Shown here: in pieces, positions 11,058 to 23,091 of the stretch
How the letters are laid out: every line of letters begins with the position of its first letter
Position numbering within the stretch: position 1 is the stretch's first letter
Source of the DNA: Pogostemon cablin
Taxonomy: Eukaryota > Streptophyta > Magnoliopsida > Lamiales > Lamiaceae
Direction: 5' to 3'
Length of the DNA: 64,000 nt
NCBI GenBank assembly: GCA_023678885.1
Contig: CM043005.1
Span: 6,004,314-6,068,313 of the forward strand
Translations under genes and position numbers: made by a program
Notes under the pieces: model-generated
What the model was told of the DNA's origin: nothing
Databases searched by the model: none
The model's input: the letters and a program-made list of their open reading frames with translations, nothing else

Positions 11058-12021
11058 TTACTAATTATTTTATATGTTTTTATCAAATGTATTAATAAAA
11101 TAAATTATATTTTAAATATAATTAGGTGTTTTTGTGCGTAGAGATTAAGAATTTTTATTATTTTTTTATTTTTAAGTATATCTATAAAGTAGGGTAAATG
11201 ATGGGTGTTTAATTAATTTAATAAGAAAAATATGTATAGTTATTTAAGGTAAAATAAAAGTGGTAATTTTATAATAATATGGTATTGTGTGAATTGTTAT
11301 TTGGAAATGTGCACAGCTTTTAGAATGAACGAAAATGAAAAGTGTGGAGTAAATATTGGCACGGAAAATATAATTTAAAGATTTTATATATTAATAGTTC
11401 TCATGTGATGAACGAGTGTTCACACTTATTTTTCATGACTTAAAAATTGACTTTAGTAATTGCTTTTTTTTTTAAAAAAAAAACTTTCTCTAAAATAGTC
11501 TAATATGTTTAGATAAAATGAATAAATTGTAATATATACTATGTATGTTAATATAAAATGAATGTCAATTATTATATTAATATAGTTTTGAGGTTATCGC
11601 ATTAGTCATATTTATTTTTTTGAGTATGAAGAACGAAATAAAGATGGGAATAACCGTTACATGTGATGGAAAGTGCACACAACTAAAAAGATAAATACTC
11701 CCTCAATCTCGCGTTAATATTTACGTTTACTTTTTGCAGTAGATTAAGAGATATTATATTTTAATGTGTAGTAAAGTGATAAAAAATAATATTTAATATA
11801 AAGTGGGTAGTAGGAGTAGTATTTATATTGTGTGTGGACCTACGTGAAATAATTAATTGTTTTGTGTGGGCACAACTTGATAAAAAAATAAACGTAAATC
11901 TTAACTTGGACAACTAAAATGGAAAACGTAATTTTTAACGTTCATGAGACTGAGGAAGTAGATTATAGGCCCCCACTTTTTTAGTTCGCCAAGGGCCCCT
12001 GAAATGTCAGGGCTGACCCTG
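10947..12021. mobile_element. Non-autonomous hAT element inserted in the SINE
   Basis: 1075 bp. The left end is CAGGGCCGGCCCTGGGG; the right end inverted is CAGGGTCAGCCCTGACA. The 8-bp duplication is TCCCCATG (10939-10946) against TCCCCAGG (12022-12029), 7 of 8. No transposase is encoded. A TA microsatellite lies at 11019-11057 and a Stowaway at 11698-11958. Confidence 0.85.
11698..11958. mobile_element. Stowaway-type MITE inside the hAT element
   Basis: TA-flanked; ends CTCCCTCAATCTCGCGTTAA and AACGTTCATGAGACTGAGGAAG, degenerate inverted copies of each other. Confidence 0.75.
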
Positions 12022-12087
12022 TCCCCAGGGCAGGGACGGTGGGGCCCCTAATGGTGGGGTACATCATTTCAATAATCAATATTCACA

Positions 12088-12524
12088 TGCTACATGTTGT
12101 AGGACTTCATCCACACATGGAGGCCGTAGGTCCAATCTTACTGCATAAGCCCAAACAATGATATTTGAAAGGCCCACGAGGCCCAATATTCTAAAGCAGC
12201 CAGCCGATGCCCAATGTCTGTAGAAGTAAAATTGAATGGAAATAAGGATGGGGAGAATTGGGCCTCAGGCTTTGGCAGACAGAATCGAAACGCAACCGAG
12301 GTTGGACAAGCCATATCATATGGAACCCCAAACTGGACTGAGGTATGTGTACGTGTCATTCACTCATTGGCCTGGTTCGGTGAATGAACGCGGACACTGG
12401 TTTGAAGAAAGAAACCCTGACTACGTGAGTATATAAATAGTATGACTCAAGACTCACAATTGTAATCATCATTATTGTTCGCATGCACGTCGTCTTACAT
12501 TAGATCTTTTTGCGTTTTGTTTAT
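12088..12524 (+). promoter_or_regulatory. Promoter-like segment interrupted by the MULE
   Basis: Contains several GGCCCA/TGGGCC motifs (for example 12166-12185), ACGTG boxes and a good TATA box TATAAATA at 12432-12439. The MULE insertion site is 85 bases downstream. No coding sequence follows on the far side of the MULE that I can recognise, so what it drove is unknown. It could also be part of an old LTR. Confidence 0.3.
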
Positions 12525-13379
12525 GGGAAACCCTATATGGATTGGTCAACATCTAATTGCCATATCTTTTCTAAAACATCTAATTTGTCCTAAAAATACA
12601 TGCAATGCCATAAATACCCTCAAGGATGACCTACCTTTTTGTATTGGGAATGAGTTGAGAAGTACAGTTGTAGGCACAATCCATGTGTCAGGGAATATGC
12701 AGATTTTTTAAGGGATGACACATTAAGTAAAAAAGAAATAAATAAATCTATTAAAAGTTATCACCTCCAAAAAATAAACTCGGCGGACAAGCTCAATTAA
12801 GTGAAAAGGGAAAATTGTAAGCGGACACGAACTATTTAAAATTCACCAAATATTATTTTAAAATTCCTTAAATTGTTAGATTATAATAGGCATATTTAAT
12901 TAACACATGCAGTAATTAGGTGATTAAACACATGCATTAATTACCTTCCACTGTCACTCAAACACACTTCATTTAATGGACTGAAAATTAAGGCACTGTT
13001 CACAATCAGTTCATTTATGTAAATTTTTATCTCATTAAACTCTTACATATCCCCACCAACCAAATAACTACACCACCAACAAACAACAAAATTGGACACA
13101 GTGGATTCAAACTTCATTCCTCTTGTTCCACAAATTATTTGAGCGTAAAAAGGTGATCGGCTCCCCTATTTATCCACCGTTTTTGTCGACGGATCCATAG
13201 TTAGAGCCAAAGGTAAGATACGAACACTGTTTGCATTGTATTTTATTTAATGGTTAAACTGTTCTTTCAATCTTGTTGTTAATTTATTTGTGAGTTATAA
13301 TGTATCGGTTTTAGGATTTTTACGGTTTTAGGATTTTAAAAATGCATGTTCGCTGAGTAAAATGATTATATATATCCAT

Positions 13380-14022
13380 ATCCGCTGAAGAAAATATTGA
13401 AGTATGCATGTAATACGCTTGTCCGCCAAGGAAAAAGGTAAACTATGCATGTAATATGCATGAATACCACTACATACACCCACTGTAGACTTGTCCGCTA
13501 ATATGCACGGTTAATTGTGCTTGTCCGCCCATTATTTGAGCCTTATCGAACATGTCCGCCAATTTTTGTAGCATAATAGAGTGTGTCCGCCTATTATTTG
13601 GCACTAATTGAGCTTATCCGCCGATTTTTTTGACTAAGTGAGCGTGTCCGCCGAAAGTAGTAGCCCAGTTGAGCCTGACCGCAAAAAATTTGACTATAAT
13701 TGAACACCACCGTCGATAATTTGACCATAAATGAGCATGTCCGCCGATAATTTGACCATAGTTGCGCATGTCCGACGATTTTGTAGCGTATATGACCCTG
13801 TCTGCCTATTATTTGACCCTATATGAGCATGTCCGCCTATGTTTTCACCCTAATTGGTCATTCCGCCGATGTTTTGACCCTAATTGATCATGTCCGCCGA
13901 TTCTTTCACCCTAATTGGTCATGTACGCCGATTTTTTCACCCTAATTGAGTATGTCCGCCGATTATTTGGGCGTAATTGAGTATGTCCGCCGATATTCCT
14001 AGCGTAATTGGGCATGTGAACT
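13380..14022 (+). repeat. Left subterminal array of ~31-bp repeats in the MULE
   Basis: About 19 degenerate units with core TGTCCGCCGA, spaced 30-31 bp (for example 13738, 13768, 13828, 13888, 13949, 13980), separated by TTTGACCCTAATTGAGCA-like sequence. The inverse of the array at 17310-18320. Confidence 0.9.
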
Positions 14023-14036
14023 GATGGGAAGGAAAG

Positions 14037-14926
14037 TTGCGAAACCATAATAATGCTCGATTGATGGCTTTACTAGAGGGGTGGGTTTACAATAAATGGT
14101 CGAGGTTTCACTGTCCGATCACTCGTTACGAGTTCACATCATTGAACACAGCTGAGACCTTTAACAAGGCCATCCTATGGGCCAGGACACTACCTATTTA
14201 TAGTTTGTTAGAGGTTGTACGTGCTCTCATTCAAAGATAGTTTTATGATAGAAGAACGAGTGCAGAGAACAGTTGGGATATACTTTGCACACGAGTAGAC
14301 ATCGAGTTGGCAGCGTTGAATGGTGAGGCATAGAAACTTAAAGTGGAGAATCTTACAGCGACAACATTCCAGGTCACTTCCACCACAAGAAACTTCACTG
14401 TTGATTTAAGGGAGTGTACTTACTCATGTAGCAGATTCCAGTACCATCAATACCCATGCATTCATGCATTGAAGGCTATAGAGTAAGTTGAAATGCTATT
14501 ATGCGTATAATATAATCTTTCATATTCAGTAGTTGCAGTAATATGATAATTATCTATGTCATAATACTCCGGTGTCAATGTGTGCATGTAACAGCCATTA
14601 CAAACTTGCGACTAGTGCATTTGTTGCACTGTGGTATCATCGAACGGCTATCCTTTCATTATGGCAAGATATTATTATGCCTGTGCCCGATCCATCCGAT
14701 TGGTCAACACCAGAGCATGTGAGTAGTGTCCGTGTGAACGAGCCACTAGCACATCGACAAGTAGGCAGATCTCATACCACCCGTCTGCGTTCTGCAGCAG
14801 AGACTTCGAGGGGTACTCGGGGGCATCAGCGTTGCAGCAGATGCGGAGAATCGGGACACAACAAAGTGAAATATCGAGCTAATATATCGTTTCACACAAG
14901 GGGGGAACTGTTGATCAAATGATTGA
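14037..14926 (+). pseudogene. MULE transposase C-terminal half, broken
   Basis: Plus-strand remnant of a MURA-type transposase. 14037-14240 reads EGWVYNKWSRFHCPITRYEF and TAETFNKAILWARTLPIYSL, matching the ESFN--ILEAR-LPI--L region after the catalytic domain. After a stop, the frame resumes with a SWIM zinc-finger segment, FTVDLRECTYSCSRFQYHQY then PCIHALKAIE (Cys-x-Cys then Cys-x-His), at about 14390-14483. An intron-like gap follows, then YKLATSAFVALWYHRTAI, MPVPDPSDWSTPEHV and CSRCGESGHNKVKY, the terminal zinc knuckle with its last Cys replaced by Tyr. The DDE catalytic domain is absent: the left repeat array lies directly upstream. The protein could bind DNA at best. Confidence 0.8.
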
Positions 14927-15159
14927 AATGCAATGTTGGTGGAAAAACAGTTTGGACCTGGTGTTTGTTTTTATGGTTTAAGTATGATATATTATGAGAA
15001 CAGGTGAAATGTCCCTTGCTTTCCTTCTCAGAATGTTTTAGTACACTAATTTCATATAATACAACATGAAAAAAAGAACAGACTAACGAAAAGAAAGGCC
15101 CGTATTTGCACCATTTCTCACGTAAAGGTTGTACGCAAAAATATCTCGAGCCCATTTTT

Positions 15160-17175
15160 TACGGTACTCCATCAGGTATGGATTATTTCTTCATGAATCA
15201 TCGTCTGTGAGTAGATACTATATTTCTCTGACGCTAGCCTGACCACAACACCAACTGTCATCTGGAATGCAGCACATGGATGCTAATGGTCTAGCCCACT
15301 TCAGAGTGGCTCTGTACTTCTGCTCTGGACTTGATCTGGATTGAGGCTGGTAATTATCCTATGTAGATGGAGGGCTACCAGGTGATCCATGAAACCCTAG
15401 ACCTCCTTGACTATAGACAGATCCTCCAAACCCACTATAATGACCCTGCTGTGATCCTTCACTTCCACAATAAGGATGAGATTGATGTGGGCCCTGAAAT
15501 CCACCAAAGTGAAACTGATATGGTCCCTGATATCCACCATAAGGAGAAGAGTGAGATGGTGGTTGAAATCCAGCAGAAGGAAAATATGGTTTTTTAAAAC
15601 AGGAGGATATGATCTCTCCGGAATGGCCATCAGCGGGTGTGGAACTACAGCACTATGGGAGCCATGGGTAGGAGGAATGTGAGTGCGATACTCTGGACCA
15701 GACTGAGATGGCCGCGGGGTGAATCCTCAAATGGTATATGAGAGGTGTCATCCTGATCACCCATTACCTCATCGTCATCATCTTCGCCATCACCTCCGAC
15801 GGCATGAAAATCACGTAGTAAGTCCTCTGCTGTTCTGTGTTGCACCCCAAATGCTGTATCATCATCAACCTCAATATTTATCCTTCCACAGTATTGCTCG
15901 CCGCCAACATAATTGGAAGAAATGTTCACTTCCACCGGAATGGCACCCTTACCACTAATTTCATCTTCGGAATCGAAACTAGAGCGCACCACCTGTTTCT
16001 TTCTCTTTTGGTTTTGGATCCCCAAAGACCCTAAACTGAATTTGAAAATCAGAACTCCAATCAGAATATATTCTCCTAAAATATGATCGGCGGGACTCCT
16101 CAGGGAGGATGGCAGGTAAATCAAAAACTCTCGGGTCCTGAAAGTAAAATAATAAAACATTTCATAAAGACATATACTCATGTGACCAAAATAGTATCCA
16201 AATGCATCCAATTTAGATACTCAAAACCTTAAACTCATACAAAAAAATATTTGACAAACCTATCTAAAAAATTGAGTATCGTCAACTTTTTGGCAATTGT
16301 ATATGTCCAGCGAATACACAGAGGTCTAATGTCAGGCTCGGACTGTCCATCGGTCAAGTGTTCTGCAAAACCTTCGATACGCTCGAAGGCCCAAACCTGT
16401 GACCAAATATCAAAGTGATTTGATGTCAACATATATCTTTTTAAATGCATTTAGTATAAGAATATAAAAGGTTCACATAAAATCGGTATCACTTACTGCT
16501 AGGGCAAATGAGCATCCATAAAAGTTGATGCGCTGCTGTCTGCCTAACTCTTCCACCATAGTCTTCACAGAGTCCATATGGTGCAGTATGATTAGGTATG
16601 TGTACTTTCCCTATGGGAAAGAGTTCCACTGGTGAGCATTTTCAGCTAAATACCATACCCATGGCTCTATGTATACTTTGGACATATCCCGGCCTAGCAA
16701 AAAGTAGTACAAAAGTAGAATGTTGGCCGCTTTCACCGCGGTATGGCCCTTATATTTTTTTTATTGAATCTTTTCATAAGGTACGAAAGCTAGCAAACAA
16801 ACTATCTGGTGGTGGCTGAAATGAATCATTTGGGTCAATATCTCCACCATCCTCAAACCCTAGTCCCATAACACGCATAAACTCCAGTGGTGTGAAGCTA
16901 AGAATTGTATCAGACATCATAAAGTACCGGGTGTACATATCTGAACCAGAGATTATAACCTCCTGAGCCATTAGCTGAAATAAAGCTTTAGGAGACCCAT
17001 AATCAGAATCAAAATCCCAAAAATGATCGAAACACGATCTTCTGAACATTCTTACTGTTTAATCGCCACTACTTGTAAGCACCTCACGTATGCAATTCAA
17101 AATTTTTGTAGGCCTACAATACCGTTTTATCCCAACTTTTCGTGATTGAAGTCCACGACGTTTCCAGCTCCACTA
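15160..17175 (-). pseudogene. DUF1985-like accessory gene of the MULE, broken
   Basis: Minus-strand gene convergent with the transposase. From 17175 downward it reads KRRGLQSRKVGIKRYCRPTK and NCIREVLTSSGD, a stop, then MFRRSCFDHFWDFD, ILSFTPLEFMRVMGLGFEDG, a frame change, GHTAVKAANILLLYYFLLGR, KYTYLIILHHMDSVKTMVEE, and after an intron-like gap VWAFERIEGFAEHL. The order FRRSCFGHF, F---EF--VTGL, late VWA-E-I is that of the DUF1985 domain, which plant MULEs of the Ulp1-carrying type often encode. The downstream part (15645-16140) is acidic, and the tail (15360-15600) is a Gly/Gln/Tyr-rich low-complexity segment (GGYQGPYQFHFGGFQGPHQS). I see no Ulp1 protease motif. Stops include one in a probable Trp codon at about 16610. 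Function in transposition is unknown. Confidence 0.65.
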
Positions 17176-17309
17176 CAGTGCATGCCAACTCGATTAGATA
17201 TATCATTTATCTAAATAAAATAAAGGGTATACCACTTTCAAAATATATCTTTTAATATATATTTCAAGCGTTACATACTATATTCCACCACAAAATGGCC
17301 AAACATGCT

Positions 17310-18320
17310 CAATTATGCTATAAAAATCGGCGGACATGCTCAATTAGGGTCAAATGATCAGGGGACAAGCTAGATTAGGGTCAATAATTCGGCGGACATG
17401 CACATTTAAACTAAAAAAATACCAAAATACACAATTATGCTATAAAAATCGGCAGACATGCTCAAATGGGCTATAAAAATTGGCGGACAAGCACAATATG
17501 GGTCAATAATTTGGCGGACATGCTCAATTAGGGTAAAAAACAGCGGACATGCTAATTAAACTCCAACAAATAACAAACATAACAAATAATGCTACAAAAT
17601 TCGGCGGACAACCTCAATTTAGCTGTAAAAGTCGGCGGACATGGTCGATTATGCAAGAAAATAATGAATACTTGTAAATTAAAGATTACATCATTGGCGG
17701 ACAAGCTCTATTAATCGGTGGACACGGTCGATTATTCTCACAAAATCAAAATTGCATGTTGAATTATGCTAAAAGTTGATGGACAAGCTCAATAATAATA
17801 AAAAATTTGGCGGACAAGGTCTTTGATTCTCAAAAAATTAGAATCACGTGCTGAATTTTGAAAAAAAGTTGACGGACAAGCTCAAATTGACTAAAAATTT
17901 CAGTGGACAAGCTATATTATGATCTAAAAATGGCATAACATGCTCAATTATTCTAAAAATATTGGAGAACGAGCTCAATCATGTCAATTACAATAGATTT
18001 ATCGGCGGACAAGCTCAATTATGCTAGGAATTTGGGCGGACATGTTCATTTTAGCTAGATTTATCAGCGGACAAGCTCAATTATGCTAGAAAATTCGACG
18101 GACAGGTTCATTTTAGCTAGATTTATCGGCGGACAAGGTCAATTATGCTAGAAAATTCGGCGGACAGGTTCATTTTAGCTAGATTTTTCGGTGGACAAGC
18201 TCAACTACGCACAAATAATGGGCGGACATGTTCATTAAGGCTGAAATAATCGGCAGATATTCTAAATTTTTCTTAATATATGGGCGGACATGCTCAATTA
18301 TCCCCAAATCAACTGCAAAT
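17310..18320 (-). repeat. Right subterminal array of ~31-bp repeats in the MULE
   Basis: About 30 degenerate units with core TCGGCGGACATGCTCAATTA, inverted relative to 13380-14022. A separate 44-bp direct duplication containing CTCGGCGGAGGATCAG follows at about 18390-18475. Confidence 0.9.
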
Positions 18321-19041
18321 AACTTGAAAAAATTAGTTTAATTCTGCGGCGGACACGACACCTTCCTACATCAACAATACTAAAATCCAACTAGTTCCTC
18401 GGCGGAGGATCAGATTAAACTCAATCACCCCTAGTTGCTCGGCGGAGGATCAGATTAAACTCAATCACCCTAAATCAACACACACTCAACTGCACTAAAG
18501 CATACACAGATATACAAACGACTTATCCAAAAATAAAAAATCAATTACCCCTAATTTACAAGCAAAATTCCGATGAATCCCTAAAACCCTAAACCCTTTT
18601 GAAATACTATCATACCTGATTTTTCATATTTGGTTATGCGACTTTCCGACGTGGAGATGACGAGGGAAGCGTGCAAATATGGCCGGAGGAAGACCTGTGT
18701 CCGCGAGAGAAAATTGAGATAGAGACTGAGAGAAAGACGACACTGAGAGAAAGACGACAAAGAAAAATCGAGGAGGGACAGAGAGAGAAAGAGACTGTGA
18801 GATTTTGAGATAAGGGGTCAAAGATTTTCTCCACTTTTTAATTCCAGTAAAAGCGGTCAAAAATAACTGACCCACTTTTCAGATTTTTCAAAAAAGAAGG
18901 GGAATATAACTGAAATGTGTCAGGGGGTAAAATCGGGTATATACACAAAAACCGGGCAAATAAGATGTTTTTCAAAGATTAGGGCAAAATAGATGTTGCA
19001 TGGGTGAAATAGGGTCATATAAGTGTTGTCCCTTTGTTTAT

Positions 19042-19691
19042 TTATTTAATTTTTTATTTTAAAAAACTTAATTTTAGTATAATTATTAATTATTTGAGAA
19101 CCTATTTTTAATTAGGTTGTCTTCTTTATGTAAAAATGTTTTCATTTGGAAATGATCGTCCGATCTAATTAAGATTTTTGTTTTTTTTATGGATATATCT
19201 CAAAAGAAAAAAAATACTTTGTAGTTGCTAAATAAGATATTGCTTTCTTATGCATTTGAATGGGTATTCCTTATTCATTTGTGCACATTTTCTTTGTAAT
19301 TTATTAATTAATTTAATAAAAAATACTCCATATCTTTAGATAATATAGTGTTATGAAAATAAAACCAACACCGAATCAAAATTAAAAAAGTTGCATTTAA
19401 AAAAATAGATAATCGAATTGTGTTAAAAATAATCGACCATTTTTCACATTACGGTTTGGTTTCGATCGATTAATTGAGTTTAATCCAAATTTTGCACACC
19501 CCTACCTCATAAATTTAGGTTTTGTTTTTTTCAAAATTACATATTTAATAATAATATGAAACATTATAGAAGATATATATTATTCATGATGTTAAAATTC
19601 TGAATCAAACTGTGGTGTACATTAATATTCTAAACTATTAAATCATATTTTCATTAATCATTACCACTAAGTAAAATAAATAATAAATAAA
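19042..19691. other. AT-rich stretch, nothing recognised
   Basis: No gene, terminus or tandem structure that I can support. Confidence 0.5.
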
Positions 19692-19811
19692 GAGTTGGTC
19701 ACCTGTGTCTCTGGGACACACCGTGCTACCATGGGAACACAAGAATAAAATATTAAATTCTAGTGTTCTCATGGGAGCACGGTGTGTCCCGAAGACACAT
19801 AAATTTTTGTC
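19692..19811. mobile_element. Palindromic MULE-type MITE, family A copy 2
   Basis: 120 bp with perfect 9-bp duplication ATAAATAAA (19683-19691, 19812-19820). The arms contain CTGGGACACACCGTGCTACC and its near complement. Confidence 0.85.
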
Positions 19812-19979
19812 ATAAATAAATTCATTATATATCAATCCAGTGAACCCTAAATTTTACCTTGTAATTTTATGATGCACCAGTTGCACCCGAAATGATTCTA
19901 AAATTCTTTTACGTACAAAATATTTTCTTCATCCGCTTCAAAGAGACTCATTTACTTTTTGTTTGTGGATTAAAAATTA

Positions 19980-20203
19980 CTCCCTCCGTCCACTGTCAAT
20001 CTATCAATTTTATCATTTTTGACTGTTCATTCTTAATCTATCCTATTCCCCTTTTTGGACTATGGGACCCACACCCTCTACTAATATAAATAAAATATGG
20101 GACTCACATCCTCCACAAATACTACCTACTACACATAAAATAATAATACTCCTTAATTCACGTGCAAAAAGTAAATCGATACATTAAGAATGAACGGAGG
20201 GAG
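19980..20203. mobile_element. Stowaway-type MITE
   Basis: TA-flanked; ends CTCCCTCCGTCCACTG and AATGAACGGAGGGAG are inverted repeats. No coding capacity. Confidence 0.85.
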
Positions 20204-20751
20204 TATTATTATGTGTAGTGGGTATATATATTAATGATGTGTATATCCCATATTTTAATGATATTAGTGAGTATATATTGATTTATGTGTATTAAAAGGA
20301 AAACGAGACTCTTAATAACGGATATCCAAAATATATATAAAAAAAAATTACTTGAAGTGAATATAGGCGGTACTAACTTGTAAATTAAAAACATAAGTGG
20401 CACCCCAATAATAGAATGTCAGTTCTGTAAATAATAAAAAAAAAAAAAAAGGAATGCTAGTCTTGATGTTTTACTTCTACACAACTGAAAAATAGAAAAA
20501 ACTGTATGTTTGTCGGCGTGTGGACAACAGTGCATGCATATCAATGGACAAGTTGTCGACAAACAATGGTCAACAAAGTCGGAGGAACAAATATTTCTTT
20601 TAATCTCAAGAATTAGTAGCTAAGTACATTTATTTAATTTTTTCCCCTCGTGCACTCTTGAGAGGTGGGAACCAAATTTAAAACCGATTCATTTTCATAC
20701 AACAAATTGTAGAGACTTACTATTAGGTACAATTCAAGTGTTCTTATACTA
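20204..20751. other. AT-rich stretch, nothing recognised
   Basis: Includes an A15 run near 20436-20451. No supported gene. Confidence 0.5.
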
Positions 20752-21033
20752 TTCCCTCCGTCTCATAATACTTTTCTCACTTTTCACATTTGTTTGTCCC
20801 ACAAAACCTTTCACCCCAAAAAAAGGAAACACCACTTTATCCAACAACCTCAAAAGTTACTTTAATTTCAAATTTTGCCACTCATTTTTCACACACATAT
20901 CATTACTTTATACTTTTTTATTACCTAAAAATACTACAATACCCTCCAAAGTCAATAAAATTGGTCAAAAAGTGCAACTTTTCTTAAACAACGTGGAACT
21001 GTAAAGGTGAAAAGTTTTCCGGGACAGAGGGAG
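20752..21033. mobile_element. Stowaway-type MITE
   Basis: TA-flanked; ends TTCCCTCCGTCTCATAAT and TTTTCCGGGACAGAGGGAG. The short frames inside are chance. Confidence 0.8.
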
Positions 21034-21261
21034 TATTAGATACATGAATCTTAAATTATTATACTATGAAATACAAAATTATACTTTGCAATTCTAATGT
21101 TACAAGAAAAGTGTGTGACTCACCCCATCCTTTTCTCCTCCTTCTCTCTACCTCTCCTACTTTTGCAGTTGTCATTTTCTCAACAAGCTTGATGGAGTCC
21201 AGTGAGCTGGCTACTGTTGTGTAGTCTCCATTAAGTGTTGTTTATTGTTGCTCCAGTGATC

Positions 21262-23091
21262 ATGAAATACCGTCGAGCCTCCTCAGTACCAACCTCCCCC
21301 TCCGGTGGCGGTAAGAAAACAAGAAGTGGCAAGACATATGGCTACCTAGTAAAAAAATCAAAGCTAGTCGTCAATGGAGTCTCGGATATGGAAGCTCGTA
21401 CTCCTCCCTTTATGGAATCCAAGTTCAATTCTCAACCCTCTATTTTGGAAATTTCTCCGGCCTTAGCTGTTGAGGAATCAAACAGAGATCCTACATTTAA
21501 AAAATCCAAAGATCTCATGATTGACAGACTGGAAGATCCACCAGATAAGAACCATTCCACTACATTGGATGATGTTCCTTCAGAAACAGATAAGGTGGAG
21601 ATGAGATCTGGTAATATTTTGAATTCCCTTATTCTGTCTGCGTTGGATGTTATTTCTGGTGTGAAATCTCAGAAAAAGACAGTGTGTACCCTTCCTTCCA
21701 AATCCCCACCTGTCCAAGCAGACTCTCAAAAAAGAGACACGCAACCTTCCTTAACAAAAAAGTCAAACTTCCCTTCTTCTCTCACTTTCCTTTCTGACTT
21801 CCCACCTCTCCCTGCCACTAACTGCTTCTAAGGAAAAATTGTTGGGCTCCATGCAACCTCTTTCCCTTGTCCAATCTCCCCCTTCTTTGCCCCATCCTCC
21901 TCCATCCCTACTCCACCTACCCTCCGTAATCCATGCACCTCTCCGGCTATGCAGTCACTGGAAATCAGACTTATAGCCCTTACTCCCTTTAATCCCAATC
22001 TCCGATTCAACCTTCCTAAAAATCGTACTCGCCTACCGTTCATCCCATCCCTCCACTGTCCATCTCGGACCCTTACCCCGGAGCTTCCTCCTCCCGCCCC
22101 CTGTTGCTCCACCACCACTCTGCCCCGAACCCCTCTTCCCCCCTTAGCTGCCAATCCATCTCCTCCAGTTCAACTCCAAAACCCATCAACTCAGCCCACC
22201 ACAACCCATTCTAATCCACACAATCAGTCCCCAAAACTCCTCAATCGAAGCCCAAATCCCAATCACACTCTCAAATATATCCCTCCTCAGGAACCAAGAA
22301 TCGTTGAAATTCCAGATGAAATAATCGACGATGAGAACGATGAATGGAATTACACCCTGATTGGTTGCCTCACGGGCTGATATCCAGTGTTTCAAGTAGT
22401 ACAAAACATCATCAATAAATGGGGAGTTGAAGTTCGTGTGTTTAGCCACGACAGTGAATGGATTGTTTTCAAATTGAACAGTGAAGAAGGCGCCAAGAAG
22501 GTTGTGCAGAATGGCCCCTATCAAGGAAATTTCAAATATCTGATGTTAAGGAGGATGCCTCACAATTTCCAATTTGATGAATTATTCATCGTTCCAGTCT
22601 GGATTAGATTGCCTTCTCTCCCGCTCAAGTATTGGGCATCTGATCGATTGAGTATAATTGCTTCCGCCATAGGCGAGCCCATCATGATGGATTACTATAC
22701 CACCAACAAGGAACGCGTATCATATGCTCGAATTCTTATGCAAATAGATACGTCCAAATCCTTACCTGAGGATATATGGATTAAAAATCGATACGGTAGA
22801 TTTAAGCAGAAGATCATCTATGAATTTACTCCCAAATTCTGCAAGGATTGCAATGTTCTTGGCCACCTTGATCATGAATGCCCTCGCGGTGAGCAGCCGC
22901 CGCAGCCCAATGAAGAAGAAAGACCCTTTCAGCAAGGAAAGCGGAAAGAAATAGAAACAGGAAGCCCAAGCCCACTGGACCTTTTCATAGGCCCAACCCC
23001 ATCCCCCATACCAGGCCCAAACCCTTTAATCCACACTGTGATTCCAATTATAACAAACTGCGCCATTGGACCAAGTGTAGAAACATCCTAA
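21262..23091 (+). pseudogene. LINE ORF1: DUF4283 nucleic-acid-binding protein with zinc knuckle
   Basis: Starts at ATG 21262 (MKYRRASSVPTSP), a basic Ser-rich N-terminus, then a long Pro/Ser-rich low-complexity region. The DUF4283 domain follows: WNYTLIGCLTG-stop-YPVFQVVQNIINKW, WIVFKLNSEEGAKKVVQNGP, LMLRRMPHNFQFDE and PVWIRLPSLPLKYW. A CCHC knuckle CKDCNVLGHLDHEC (about 22843-22884) and a charged Pro-rich tail complete it. DUF4283 ORF1 proteins bind LINE RNA. One frame runs through all 610 codons with only two interruptions, TAA at 21829 and TGA at 22378; the second falls where relatives have Arg (CGA to TGA), a methylation-type mutation. It is therefore recently inactivated rather than ancient. 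Confidence 0.85.

Larger units (their letters stand above)
10738..12073 (+). mobile_element. tRNA-derived SINE, split by a hAT insertion
   Basis: The 5' part carries pol III promoter elements: A box-like TAGCTCAAGTGGTAGAG at about 10748-10764 and B box GGTTCGAATCC at about 10828-10838. Flanks are a perfect 14-bp duplication AATCAATATTCACA (10724-10737 and 12074-12087), expected for LINE-driven insertion. Without the 1075-bp hAT element and its duplicated 8 bp the SINE is about 250 bp. The right part resumes at 12022. Confidence 0.85.
12525..19032. mobile_element. Complete Mutator-like element with repeat-array ends
   Basis: 6508 bp. A perfect 9-bp duplication TTTGTTTAT sits at 12516-12524 and 19033-19041. 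The ends begin GGGAAACCCTAT and, inverted, GGGACAACACTTATATGACC; further in, both ends share CAACATCTA and AAAACATCT blocks about 45 bases apart. Each end holds a long array of ~31-bp repeats in opposite orientation. Inside are two convergent gene remnants, a transposase on plus and a DUF1985-like gene on minus, a layout like MuDR. Both are broken, so the element is now non-autonomous. Confidence 0.9.

Noticed and set aside
10733..11086. 117-codon minus frame
   Set aside because: Crosses the SINE/hAT junction and a TA microsatellite, so it cannot be a real gene.
13380..18320. Regularly spaced short repeats that superficially resemble a CRISPR array
   Set aside because: Degenerate units, plant context, and opposed arrays inside a MULE with a 9-bp duplication identify them as transposon subterminal repeats.
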